A DNA stretch of 64,000 nucleotides from Cohnella sp. OV330 (GTDB lineage Bacteria; Bacillota; Bacilli; Paenibacillales; Paenibacillaceae): the NCBI RefSeq assembly GCF_900112065.1, contig NZ_FOKE01000009.1:288672-352671 (forward strand), in the 5' to 3' direction. The position numbers were made by a program, and so were the translations under genes. Below, piece by piece: positions 17,820 through 27,312 of this stretch. Within the stretch, counting starts at the first letter, position 1. Each line of letters starts with the position of its first letter. Below the pieces are notes generated by a model. The model ran no database searches. It saw nothing but the letters and a program-made list of their open reading frames with translations, and was not told the DNA's origin.

Positions 17820-19682
17820 ATGCATACTGATCGTTGGAACTTAATACAATACCGTTTCCCTCAAACGAGCAAGTTATTATTGCAAGCTCCGGAAGCCACC
17901 GCCGCCCTTTCCTTGCGCATCGAGACTTCCTTGGAAGGAGCTTCGACTATTTTCGCCAAGGGACCGCACGGCGGTTCCTTTCTTCATCATCCTCAACGTC
18001 CTCTTGCCGAAGCCCATGCATTTGCGTCCACGCTTGTCAAACAGGGGGCGTCGCATGTCATTTTTTATGGAGTCGGCTTGGGGCATCATATCGAAGCCTT
18101 TCATCGCCTTCATCCACGCATTCCCTTTTCCATTTATGAGCCAAATGCTCAGGTTGCTCGCCTCTTTGCCGAAAAAGGTAGTGGTGAATTTCTTTTATCC
18201 AGCATGATTCGCGATTTTAAGGTTCAGTTCCGTCTGGAAGACGCCGCGCGCTTTTTAAGAGATTTTATCGACAAGACCGACGACGAGATCGTTCTTTGTG
18301 CGCTCCCTGGGTACATAGAGTTGTTTAAAAGTGATTTAGAACGCTTCAACGAAGACTTGCAGATTTTATTGCAGCATAAAGCCGGCAATTTGGCGGTCAC
18401 GAAGCGCTTCGGAGAATTTTGGAGCGAGAACAGTCTTACTAATTTAAAGCTCACTTTGACGACACCAAACATATTTCAGATGAGAAGGCACTTCCAAGGA
18501 AAGCCCGCCATTCTTATTTCTGCGGGACCTTCCTTGTCGGAAGATATTCCGCTGCTTCGAAAAATTAAAGAGGAAAGCCGCGCCTATTTATTTGCGGTCG
18601 GTTCGGCTATACATACGCTGGTTCATTACGACATACTCCCCGACGCCGTTTGTACTTACGATCCACAACCGCACAACGATGTCATTTTTCAAAGCATGCT
18701 TGAAAAAAAGATCCGAACGGTTCCTATCGTTTTCGGAACCAGCGTAGGCGGACGGATGGCTCTTGATTATGAAGGCCCTAAGTTTCACATGTTGACGAGC
18801 CAGGATCGGATTACGCCGTATTTTGCGGGAGAACACGTTCTGAAGTATCCAGTTGTTCAAGATGCGACTACGATCGCTAATGTTACTCTACAATTGTTGG
18901 CGCATTTGGGATGCAATCCAATCGTGCTAGCCGGACAAAATTTGGCATTTAAAGAAGGAAAACAATATGCAAACGGAATTCCTTATAAAAGCAAAGGAAA
19001 TTTGCAAAATCGCATTTCCGTTCCCGCTGTGGATGGGGGATATGTGCAGACGACGGAATCATACAACCGGATGAGATTGGAAATGGAACAATATATACGA
19101 TTGTTGCATCCGATTGAAGTCATTAATTCAACGAAAGGTGGAGCGCTTATACAAGGAGCTCCGCATCGTTCGTTATTCGAATTAGTGGAATCCCGATTGC
19201 CGCAGGGAGCGGTTTGCTCATCGTGGTATAAAGATGCGGCCGTCGATATACCGAGCGTTCGAATTTCGCAGGCGATTGCCCGTTTGAACGAAGAATTAGC
19301 GGCGGTGATAGGTTTGTTCCAAACGTTAGCGTCTATTATGCAGGATATGTCTTCTATGCTCAAGCAAGGAGAGACGCGTGGTTTGGGAGGGATATTTCGA
19401 TCGTTCGATCAAGCTTTCAGCGATTGGAAGGAAAACGAATATTCAAAATGTATTCTGATCCCGATGCAGAGAGCTGGTTATGAGCGTTTATATCAGAAAG
19501 TCGAGAAGGTGCGTTTGGAAAAAGACGTTTTAATGAAAGCTGCGTTGATTTTAAAAGAATACGGAACTTTTATTAGAGATTCCTATAATGCCTTAGAAAA
19601 AATAAAACCATTATACAAGGCCGCATTGGAAGAAGTCCGACCATTGAGCAGTGAGTTTGTAAATAGGGGGAAGGTACGTTGA
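17820..19682 (+). CDS. MAF/DUF115-family protein (6-hydroxymethylpterin pyrophosphokinase MptE-like fold)
   Basis: 620 residues. The central part carries DUF115 (MAF_flag10) features: KPAILISAGPSLSEDIPLL (about residue 227), FAVGSAIHTLVHYDILPDAVCTYDP, and LAGQNLAFKEG. Members are motility-associated factors that modify flagellin with nonulosonic acids. Here no flagellin or sugar-synthesis genes are near; instead the stop codon overlaps the start of a giant SLH surface protein (TTGA), so it may glycosylate that protein. This is inference. The gene is visibly AT-richer than its surroundings. Ribosome site weak (GGAG at 17803). Confidence 0.8.
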   Translation: MHTDRWNLIQYRFPQTSKLLLQAPEATAALSLRIETSLEGASTIFAKGPHGGSFLHHPQRPLAEAHAFASTLVKQGASHVIFYGVGLGHHIEAFHRLHPRIPFSIYEPNAQVARLFAEKGSGEFLLSSMIRDFKVQFRLEDAARFLRDFIDKTDDEIVLCALPGYIELFKSDLERFNEDLQILLQHKAGNLAVTKRFGEFWSENSLTNLKLTLTTPNIFQMRRHFQGKPAILISAGPSLSEDIPLLRKIKEESRAYLFAVGSAIHTLVHYDILPDAVCTYDPQPHNDVIFQSMLEKKIRTVPIVFGTSVGGRMALDYEGPKFHMLTSQDRITPYFAGEHVLKYPVVQDATTIANVTLQLLAHLGCNPIVLAGQNLAFKEGKQYANGIPYKSKGNLQNRISVPAVDGGYVQTTESYNRMRLEMEQYIRLLHPIEVINSTKGGALIQGAPHRSLFELVESRLPQGAVCSSWYKDAAVDIPSVRISQAIARLNEELAAVIGLFQTLASIMQDMSSMLKQGETRGLGGIFRSFDQAFSDWKENEYSKCILIPMQRAGYERLYQKVEKVRLEKDVLMKAALILKEYGTFIRDSYNALEKIKPLYKAALEEVRPLSSEFVNRGKVR

Positions 19683-22600
19683 GCAAAAAGAAAAGGCATT
19701 CGACGACCGGAAAAAAGAACCTTAAAAAATCGATGCAAATCAGCATTGCTTTTACGCAGCTGGCAAGCATGAACTTTCCGGGCATTCTTCATGCTGCGGA
19801 GGTAAACAAGCAGGAAATGCCTAGCGTTGTCCGTACTTATACGCCCAGCTCATATCCGGCATTAGCGAGTGTTTATACTTATTCGCCTCTCTCGCTGGTA
19901 TCCTCGTATGACCCGTTGCGTATTTTATCGTATGGCCCGTATCGTACGAGCGTCGCATCGCCCACCCCTACGCTGTCGCTGCAGTTCGACAAGCCGATTC
20001 AATTGGGAACGGGTTTTATTCGAATCTATAACAGCACGGATAGCTCATTAGCTAGCAATATCTCGATATCCGGGGGAACCGTCCATAACGCTACTTATAT
20101 ATTAAGTGGGACCAATTTGCGAATTGATCCCGTAGCTTCGCTTGAAGAGAAAAATTCGTATTATGTGCTTATATCTTCTGGTACTTTTTTAAGTTACAGC
20201 GGATCCGTATATGGCGGGCTAGCGGATACGAGCGCTTGGACGTTCAATACGGGAGATTTTACGGCTCCAGTCGTTACTGGGTTTGTTACGGCTCATAACC
20301 CGGGGTATACGGCTCCGTTGGCCAAGCTTCAATTTGATGAAAATATCTCGTTATGGTCCGGCATGATCGCCGTTCGCCGTTCAGACGACGATTCACTCGT
20401 CGCCATGAATACTTACGTCGGCGGAAATCTATTTGAGATGGATTGGGGATATGCTTTCTCCTCTGGGAATCTCCTTAATTTTCAAGTTTATTCCCAGTTG
20501 GATAGCGGAATTTCATATTACCTTGATTTAGGTTCAATGACGGTTAAAAACGAGGCAGGTCTTTTTTATCAAGGCGTAAAAGTATCTCCGGACTGGGATT
20601 TCTCGACCATTGATACATGGTCTCCCTTAGTGACGAAGCTGGAACCGAGTGACGGAGAAGTGACTGAATTGCTGCCGGCATTGCGAATGACGTTCGATGA
20701 GCCGGTAAGATTAGGCACAGGCAGTTGGATCGTACGCCGCGCCGATACAGGGGATGCTGTACTGACGGTTCCGGTAGCGAACGGAATCGTGACAGATGGC
20801 GAGTATTACGTGTCGCTGTACGATTTGCTCCACGCGGATGTGTACCCATGGAACCCGCTTGATAGCGGTACATCCTACTACATTGACGTGGCTCCAGGTA
20901 CGTTGGTAGACCATCAAGGCAATGCATATGAAGGAATTAGCGGGCCGAGTGGCTGGAACTTCCGGACGGTGAACAACGTGCCGAGTCTGCGCTACCGTGG
21001 CGTGAACCAGGAAGGCGCGACGCCGGAGCTTCGGATGCGGTTCAGCGAAGCGGTCGAACTGGGAACGGGCTTCATCGAGATTCATCGCCAGACTGACAAC
21101 AGCCTGGCCGAGCGAATCGCGGTATCGGGCGGTGCGATGGTGGGCGGTACGTATCACTTTAGCGGCGGCAATGGCATTCGGGTGACGCTGGATCAGCCGC
21201 TGGCGGACGACCAATCGTACTACGTGCAGGTGACGTCGGGGACGTTCCGCGATCTGACGGGGCACGGGTTCTCGGGTGTCCATGCAGGGGCATGGACGTT
21301 CCGGACGGCGGACCTGACGGCGCCGACGGCGACGTACAGCCCGGACGATGGAGCGGAGTCGGGTGTGTGGCCGTACTTGCAGATGACGTTTGACGAGCAG
21401 GTGCGATTTGGCAACGGCAGCCTGATCCTGCGCCGCGCGGATACGGGAGAAGCGATCTCCACAGTTCTGATCACGAGCGGCACGACGTATTACGGGAACG
21501 AAGCCATGTGGCTATACAACAATCAGCTCGAATGGAGTCCACAGACGAGGCGTTTGGACAGCGGCACGTCGTACTACGTCGACATCGCACCAGGCACGTT
21601 CCGGGACAACGCGGGCAACGCATACGCAGGCGTAATCGGGCCAAGCGGCTGGGATTTCCGGACGACGGACTATGCGCCGACTCTGCGCTATCGCGGCGTG
21701 GACCAAGCGGGCGCGACGCCGGAGCTGGCGATGCGGTTCAGCGAGGCGATCGAGCTGGGAACGGGCTTCATCGAGATCCACCGGCAGAGCGACAACAGCC
21801 TGGCCGAGCGAATCGCCGTTTCCGGTGGTGCGATGGTGGGCGGTACGTATCACTTTAGCGGCGGCAACGGCATTCGCGTGACGCTGGGTCAGCCGCTGGC
21901 GAACGACCAATCGTACTACGTGCAGGTGACGTCGGGGACGTTCCGCGATCTGACGGGGCAAGGTTTCTCAGGCGTTCGCGCAGGGGAATGGAGGTTCCAG
22001 ACGGCCGACCTGACGGCGCCAACGGCGACGTACAGCCCGGACGACGGGGCGGAGTCGGGCGTGTGGCCGTACTTGCAGATGACGTTTGACGAGCAGGTTC
22101 GTTTCGGAGCGGGCAGCTTGATTCTGCGTCGGGCAGACACAAGCGAAGCCGTCTATACGGTACCGGTGACGAGCGGCACGACGTACTATGGCAGCTATGG
22201 CATGTGGCTGTCGAATAACCAGTTGGTATGGTACCCGCAAACCCAGCTGGACAGCGGCACGTCGTACTATGTTGACATCGCGCCGGGGACGTTCCGGGAC
22301 AACGCGGGCAATGCATACGCCGGTGTAAGCGGGCCAAGCGGCTGGGATTTCCGGACGACGGACTATGCGCCGAAGCTGCGCTATCGTGGCGTGGACCAAG
22401 CAGGCGCGACGCCGGAGCTTCGGATGCGGTTCAGCGAAGCGATCGAGCTGGGAACGGGCTTCATCGAGATTCACCGGCAGACCGACAACAGCCTGGCCGA
22501 GCGGATCGCGGTCTCGGGCGGGGCGATGACGGGCGGGACGTATCAGTTCAGCGGCGGCAATGGCATTCGGGTAACGCTGGATCAGCCGCTGGCGGACGAC

Positions 22601-24937
22601 CAATCGTACTACGTGCAGGTGACGTCGGGGACGTTCCGCGATCTGACGGGGCACGGGTTCTCGGGTATCCATGCAGGGGCATGGACGTTCCGGACGGCGG
22701 ACCTGACGGCGCCGACGGCGGCGTACAGCCCGGACGACGGAGCAGAGTCGGGCGTGTGGCCGTACTTGCAGATGACGTTTGACGAGCAGGTGCGCTTTGG
22801 AACGGGCAGTTTGATCCTGCGCCGCGCGAATACGGGAGAAGCCGTCTATACGGTGCCGGTGACGAGCGGGACGACGTACTATGGCAGCTATGGCATGTGG
22901 CTGTCGAATAACCAGTTGGTATGGTACCCGCAGACCCAATTGGACAGCGGCACCTCGTACTACGTCGACATCGCGCCGGGGACGTTCCGGGACAACGCGG
23001 GCAACGCATACGCCGGTGTAAGCGGGCCAAGCGGCTGGGATTTCCGGACGACGGACTATGCGCCGACTCTGCGCTATCGCGGCGTGGACCAAGCGGGCGC
23101 GACGCCGGAGCTGGCGATGCGGTTCAGCGAGGCGATCGAGCTGGGAACGGGCTTCATCGAGATTCACCGGCAGAGCGACAATAGCTTGGCCGAGCGAATC
23201 GCGGTATCGGGCGGAACCATGATGGGCGGTACGTATCAGTTCAGCGGCGGCAACGGCATTCGCGTGACGCTGGATCAGCCGCTGGCGGACGACCAATCGT
23301 ACTACGTGCAGGTGACGTCGGGAACGTTCCGCGATCTGACGGGGCAAGGGTTCTCGGGCGTCCATGCAGGAGCGTGGACATTCCGGACTGCGGACCTGAC
23401 GGCGCCGACGGCGACGTACAGCCCGGACGACGGAGCGGAGTCGGGCGTATGGCCAGTGCTGCGAATGACGTTTGACGAGCAGGTGCGATTCGGCAACGGC
23501 AGCCTGATCCTGCGCCGCGCGGATACAGGAGAAGCGATCTCCACAGTTCTGATCACGAGCGGCACGACGTATTACGGGAACGAAGCCATGTGGCTATACA
23601 ACAATCAGCTCGAATGGAGTCCACAGACGAGGCGTTTGGATAGCGGCACGTCGTACTACGTTGACATCGCACCAGGCACGTTTAGGGACAACGCGGGCAA
23701 TGCATACGCAGGCGTAAGCGGACCAAGCGGCTGGGATTTCCGGACGAAAGATTCCCCACCGAAGCTGTTGCATTTTGAAACGGATACGGATACGCTCGCG
23801 CCAACGCTCAGAATGCAGTTTAACGAAGCGATCGAGCTGGGAACCGGCTACATTAATATTTACCGCAACTACGACGGCAGCCTGGCCGAACAAATCGTAG
23901 TGTCCGATGGGGGGATGGCGGGGGCGGCCTATGAATATAGCGGCATATCAAGCATCAGAATTAAGACGCAACAACAGTTGGCGCAGGATCAGGCGTACTA
24001 CGTTCAGATCGTCCCAGGTACATTCAAGGATCTGAAGGGGCATGGCTTCTCGGGTTATATGGAAAACTACTGGACGTTCCGAACGAAGGTTTTTACGGGG
24101 ACAGAGTCCAATCCTTTACCTAACTCAACGGATTCAACGTCGCCGGTGTTGCCGACCGATGAGTCTAAGCCGCCGGTAGTTAACGTTAGTGGGCCGAATC
24201 AGGTGCTAGTTGTCCCGACCCTTTCAGAATCCGGACAAGTTTCTTTTACAATCTCCGCGGCTCCGGATAATGCAATGGTTTATTATTATCATGAGAAGTT
24301 TAAAAAGTGGATCGCCGTACCAAGCGTTAAAAACGGGGAGATACTGACTGCTACCGTACCAGAAGGAGCCTGGGCGGCCGTGATAGCCAGTGACGAGATT
24401 ATACAACCCGCGGATACGGTGAAAAGCTGGGCCAACGCCGATATTTTGAAGCTCATCAGTATCGGCATCGTAAATGGTTACGAGGATGGCAGTTACAGGC
24501 CGAATGTCGAGTCCAATCGGTATGAAGTTGCCGTAATGATCGCAAGGGCATTGGCACCGGAGACAACTAAAGCCGATCAGACAGCGTTGGACCAGATGCC
24601 AGATCAAGAGTCTATCCCGGTCTGGGCCCGTGCCTCCGTGGTTTATATGGTCAGTCATGGTATTATGGGCGGCTCGGGCGGCGGATTTGACGGCAGCTCA
24701 TCCATAACGAGAGCGCAATTGGCTACCATTATCGGAAGACTGCTGCCTGATCCATCTGATATGAAAAGCGTACTCTACAAAGACGGGGATGCGCCCGAAT
24801 GGGCCAAGGAAGGTATTGCCAAAGCGGCGCATTATGGGATTATGAATGGATTTCCGGACGGTACTTTCGGTTCCGATCAACCCGTAACGCGAGAGCAACT
24901 CGCCAAAGTCTTATCAGCGCTGATCGAAATTTTATAG
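19679..24937 (+). CDS. giant cell-surface protein: signal peptide, twelve Big_5 Ig-like domains, three SLH domains
   Basis: 1752 residues. A basic start and hydrophobic stretch (to about residue 41, LHAAEV) form a signal peptide. From about residue 85 to 1460 run about twelve SbsA-type Ig-like (Big_5) domains, each with F(D/S)E.(V/I).LG.GS/F..I and SYYV.(I/V).(P/S)GTF. Residues 437-1362 are four tandem two-domain units of 231-232 residues that are nearly identical. Three SLH domains end the protein (about 1579-1752; SWANADILK, GYEDGSYRPN, GIMNGFPDGTFG, TREQLAKVL) and should bind pyruvylated secondary wall polymer. TTG 19679 with AGGGGGAAGG overlaps the MAF gene. Probably S-layer or adhesin; ligand unknown. 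Confidence 0.92.
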   Translation: MSKKKRHSTTGKKNLKKSMQISIAFTQLASMNFPGILHAAEVNKQEMPSVVRTYTPSSYPALASVYTYSPLSLVSSYDPLRILSYGPYRTSVASPTPTLSLQFDKPIQLGTGFIRIYNSTDSSLASNISISGGTVHNATYILSGTNLRIDPVASLEEKNSYYVLISSGTFLSYSGSVYGGLADTSAWTFNTGDFTAPVVTGFVTAHNPGYTAPLAKLQFDENISLWSGMIAVRRSDDDSLVAMNTYVGGNLFEMDWGYAFSSGNLLNFQVYSQLDSGISYYLDLGSMTVKNEAGLFYQGVKVSPDWDFSTIDTWSPLVTKLEPSDGEVTELLPALRMTFDEPVRLGTGSWIVRRADTGDAVLTVPVANGIVTDGEYYVSLYDLLHADVYPWNPLDSGTSYYIDVAPGTLVDHQGNAYEGISGPSGWNFRTVNNVPSLRYRGVNQEGATPELRMRFSEAVELGTGFIEIHRQTDNSLAERIAVSGGAMVGGTYHFSGGNGIRVTLDQPLADDQSYYVQVTSGTFRDLTGHGFSGVHAGAWTFRTADLTAPTATYSPDDGAESGVWPYLQMTFDEQVRFGNGSLILRRADTGEAISTVLITSGTTYYGNEAMWLYNNQLEWSPQTRRLDSGTSYYVDIAPGTFRDNAGNAYAGVIGPSGWDFRTTDYAPTLRYRGVDQAGATPELAMRFSEAIELGTGFIEIHRQSDNSLAERIAVSGGAMVGGTYHFSGGNGIRVTLGQPLANDQSYYVQVTSGTFRDLTGQGFSGVRAGEWRFQTADLTAPTATYSPDDGAESGVWPYLQMTFDEQVRFGAGSLILRRADTSEAVYTVPVTSGTTYYGSYGMWLSNNQLVWYPQTQLDSGTSYYVDIAPGTFRDNAGNAYAGVSGPSGWDFRTTDYAPKLRYRGVDQAGATPELRMRFSEAIELGTGFIEIHRQTDNSLAERIAVSGGAMTGGTYQFSGGNGIRVTLDQPLADDQSYYVQVTSGTFRDLTGHGFSGIHAGAWTFRTADLTAPTAAYSPDDGAESGVWPYLQMTFDEQVRFGTGSLILRRANTGEAVYTVPVTSGTTYYGSYGMWLSNNQLVWYPQTQLDSGTSYYVDIAPGTFRDNAGNAYAGVSGPSGWDFRTTDYAPTLRYRGVDQAGATPELAMRFSEAIELGTGFIEIHRQSDNSLAERIAVSGGTMMGGTYQFSGGNGIRVTLDQPLADDQSYYVQVTSGTFRDLTGQGFSGVHAGAWTFRTADLTAPTATYSPDDGAESGVWPVLRMTFDEQVRFGNGSLILRRADTGEAISTVLITSGTTYYGNEAMWLYNNQLEWSPQTRRLDSGTSYYVDIAPGTFRDNAGNAYAGVSGPSGWDFRTKDSPPKLLHFETDTDTLAPTLRMQFNEAIELGTGYINIYRNYDGSLAEQIVVSDGGMAGAAYEYSGISSIRIKTQQQLAQDQAYYVQIVPGTFKDLKGHGFSGYMENYWTFRTKVFTGTESNPLPNSTDSTSPVLPTDESKPPVVNVSGPNQVLVVPTLSESGQVSFTISAAPDNAMVYYYHEKFKKWIAVPSVKNGEILTATVPEGAWAAVIASDEIIQPADTVKSWANADILKLISIGIVNGYEDGSYRPNVESNRYEVAVMIARALAPETTKADQTALDQMPDQESIPVWARASVVYMVSHGIMGGSGGGFDGSSSITRAQLATIIGRLLPDPSDMKSVLYKDGDAPEWAKEGIAKAAHYGIMNGFPDGTFGSDQPVTREQLAKVLSALIEIL
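20987..23764 (+). repeat. four in-gene tandem repeats of 693-696 bases
   Basis: Units start at 20987, 21683, 22376 and 23069 and end at 23764. Units 1 and 4 are 696 bases long and share the block TYYGNEAMWLYNNQLEWSP; units 2 and 3 are 693 bases and share TYYGSYGMWLSNNQLVWYP. The order is therefore A-B-B-A. Near identity at the DNA level points to recent duplication or gene conversion, and will trouble short-read assembly. Confidence 0.92.
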
Positions 24938-24946
24938 TAAATAAAA

Positions 24947-24998
24947 AAAGCTGCTTTCCGTCAGACCGTTGAAGGTCCGGGATGCAGCTTTCTTTTTA
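24947..24998 (+). terminator. rho-independent terminator of the surface-protein operon
   Basis: AAAGCTGC (24947-24954) pairs with GCAGCTTT (24984-24991), enclosing a second short stem, followed by CTTTTTAT. Confidence 0.85.
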
Positions 24999-26105
24999 TC
25001 GGGCATAATCCATGTATACCCAGACGAACGCCCCGACGACTGCCAGACAAACCATCGCGAAAAACGTTATCTTCCAAGCGCTGCGCGGCGCGTTGCCGGA
25101 GACGAGGCCGGTCTGGCCGTTGACCATGAATCGATACGGCTTGGATTTGTAGTTGTAGCTAGCGTTCCAGACCGGCAGCAAGAGATGCTTGAACGTACGG
25201 TTGAAGTAGTCGGTATCGATGTTCAGCGAGCGCACCTCGTCTCCGCCGATCTCGGCGCGAATGTCGCTGCGGAGCGCGTCGCCGATCCACTCTCGCGCTT
25301 CCCCCCAACCCTGCGAACGGTTGACGGAATAGCGTTCGGCGATGTAGCCGCTCAAATAATCGGGTTTGTAGCCGAACAGTCCGCCAAGCTCGAAGTTGCC
25401 CAGGCGCTCCAGCAGCTTGGCGTCGTATTGGCCGGAGGCTGGGACCAACACGTCGTTGAAGAAGCGGTCGTACTCGCCGCTCACCCAATGCCAGACCGTG
25501 TAGCGCTCCTGCTCGGTATAGGTCTCCGTTTTCCCGTTCACGACGCGCGTTTTGGTCACGGTCCGATAGTGGTAATCGCCGCGTTCGGCGGTGTATGCGG
25601 AGGAAGTATCCGCATCGTACGTCCAATACGGAATATAGATACCGGATAAGCGAGCGCTCGTATTTTCCCGTTTGAAGGCGCCGGGAAGAAACCAGCGTTT
25701 CTTTTTCCATGCCCGGAAGGCGGCCGTCGCGTCGTCTCTGTCGACTTGAAATGGGATGAGCGATTCCGGCTTAATATTTGCTGTAGCAGGTTGGGACAGC
25801 ACCTTCGGCGAGCCGCAGAACGGGCACAAGGTGGCCGTCTGCAAGGCAGGTATCAGACTTTCCCCGCCGCAAGCCTCGCATTTGATCGTCTGCTGCGCTA
25901 AGCCCCAGTCCGTGTCCGCTTCTTCTTGCATGCCGTCGTCCAGCGCATGCTCCTGCGGAAGCTCGTTGTCCGAGTCGATCGCTTGCAGCCTGCCGCAATA
26001 TTGGCACTTCAGCTGCTGGCTGTCCGCGTCGAACAGCATCGCTCCGCCGCAGCTCGCGCAGGGAAATTGTATGGCTTCCATCGCTTCGTTTGCGTCTTTC
26101 GCCAT
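24996..26105 (-). CDS. TFIIB-type zinc-ribbon membrane protein (YdjG-like)
   Basis: 369 residues. Two zinc ribbons lie at the N-terminus (CASCGG..CQYCGR at about 16-38; CEACGG..CPFCGS at about 76-98), followed by a globular region (IPYWTYDADTSSAYTAERGDYHY) and a single C-terminal helix (ITFFAMVCLAVVGAFVWVYM, about 347-366) that anchors it. The start is six bases after the SPFH gene stop, so the two are one operon. In Bacillus subtilis the similar YdjG and YdjI proteins are encoded with PspA and take part in membrane-stress protection; no pspA is seen here. No ribosome site conflict. Confidence 0.8.
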   Translation of the reverse strand: MAKDANEAMEAIQFPCASCGGAMLFDADSQQLKCQYCGRLQAIDSDNELPQEHALDDGMQEEADTDWGLAQQTIKCEACGGESLIPALQTATLCPFCGSPKVLSQPATANIKPESLIPFQVDRDDATAAFRAWKKKRWFLPGAFKRENTSARLSGIYIPYWTYDADTSSAYTAERGDYHYRTVTKTRVVNGKTETYTEQERYTVWHWVSGEYDRFFNDVLVPASGQYDAKLLERLGNFELGGLFGYKPDYLSGYIAERYSVNRSQGWGEAREWIGDALRSDIRAEIGGDEVRSLNIDTDYFNRTFKHLLLPVWNASYNYKSKPYRFMVNGQTGLVSGNAPRSAWKITFFAMVCLAVVGAFVWVYMDYAR

Positions 26106-26111
26106 TCCGTT

Positions 26112-27188
26112 CTACACCTTCGTTCCGCAGTTGGAGCAGAACTTCGCGTTCGGCGCGAGCGGCTGCCCGCACTCCGAACAGAACTTTTTCGCCGGCGCCG
26201 TGCCGCCGTCGTCCGAGGCGACGCCGCCGACTTGCGCGGCACGCTCGCTTGCGGCCGCCCCGCTGCCTGGAGCGGCAGATCCTGCACCCGAACCTGCGCC
26301 TCCGCCGGCATTTGCCGCGTTCTGCTGCTCGTTTTGCCGCATCATCTGGCTCATCGCCTGTCCCATCGCCATGCCTGCGCCCAGACCGATGCCCGTACCC
26401 GCCGAGCCGTCGGCCGGGTTGTTCGCCGCTTCGCGCAGCGCTTCGGCAGTTTGATACTTCATATACTGATCGAGATTGCCCGCGATATTCATCGACGACC
26501 TGCGGTCGATCGTCTTCTCGACCTCTTCGGGCAGCGAGATGTTCTCGATCGTGAGGGCGGTCAGCCAGAGGCCCATCGCCATGAAGTGCGATTGGAGCTT
26601 ATCGGCTGCGGCGCGGCTCAGCTCGTCGTACGAAGCGGCCAGGTCGATGACCGGAATCTTCGATTCGCCCAGCAGATCGCTCACGCCGGAGACGATGACA
26701 GACTTGAGGTAGCCGGCCACGTTTTCCGCCGAAAAGTCCTGCTGCGTCCCGAAAATCTCCTTCAAGAACAGCGCGGGGTCGTTCACCTTAAGCGCATAGT
26801 TGCCGAAGCCTCGCAGGCGTACCATTCCGAACTCCGCGTCGCGCATGATGACCGGATTCGTCGTGCCCCACTTCAGCTGCGTGAAATTGCGCGTACTCAC
26901 GAAGAAAACATCCGCTTTGAAAGGCGAGTTGAAGCCGTATTTCCAAGACTTCAGCGCTGTAAGCACCGGCATGTTCTGCGTGCTCAGCGTGTAAGTGCCC
27001 GGACCGAAAACGTCGGCGATCTGGCCTTCGTTGACGAAGACTGCAGCTTGCGATTCGCGCACGACGAGCTTCGCGCCCATCTTAATGGCATTGTCGTAGA
27101 CGGGAAAGCGGTATACCATCGAACCGGTATCGTCCAGCCATTCGATGACTTCGATGAACTGGCCCTTGATGAAGTCGAACAATCCCAT
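26112..27188 (-). CDS. SPFH-domain protein with C-terminal zinc ribbon (YdjI-like)
   Basis: 358 residues starting MGLFDFIKGQFIEVIEW, the typical start of the YdjI/virion-core-like SPFH group. The SPFH domain covers about residues 30-240; a Gly/Ala/Met-rich low-complexity stretch follows, and a C-terminal double CxxC ribbon (CSECGQPLAPNAKFCSNCG). Likely a membrane-associated scaffold. The ATG at 27188 with GGAGG at 27195-27199 was preferred to an upstream in-frame ATG at 27284, which has no ribosome site and would add an atypical 32 residues. Co-transcribed with the zinc-ribbon membrane protein. Confidence 0.85.
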   Translation of the reverse strand: MGLFDFIKGQFIEVIEWLDDTGSMVYRFPVYDNAIKMGAKLVVRESQAAVFVNEGQIADVFGPGTYTLSTQNMPVLTALKSWKYGFNSPFKADVFFVSTRNFTQLKWGTTNPVIMRDAEFGMVRLRGFGNYALKVNDPALFLKEIFGTQQDFSAENVAGYLKSVIVSGVSDLLGESKIPVIDLAASYDELSRAAADKLQSHFMAMGLWLTALTIENISLPEEVEKTIDRRSSMNIAGNLDQYMKYQTAEALREAANNPADGSAGTGIGLGAGMAMGQAMSQMMRQNEQQNAANAGGGAGSGAGSAAPGSGAAASERAAQVGGVASDDGGTAPAKKFCSECGQPLAPNAKFCSNCGTKV

Positions 27189-27312
27189 ATTCAGCCTCCG
27201 TTCGATCTCGTTTGCCTTCATTATAAGCTTTATTTCCCGTGCGTTCGATAAAATGTTGTTATAATGAAAACAACAAGCGCGCAAGCGCAGCAGGATGATG
27301 CGGGAGGAAGTT

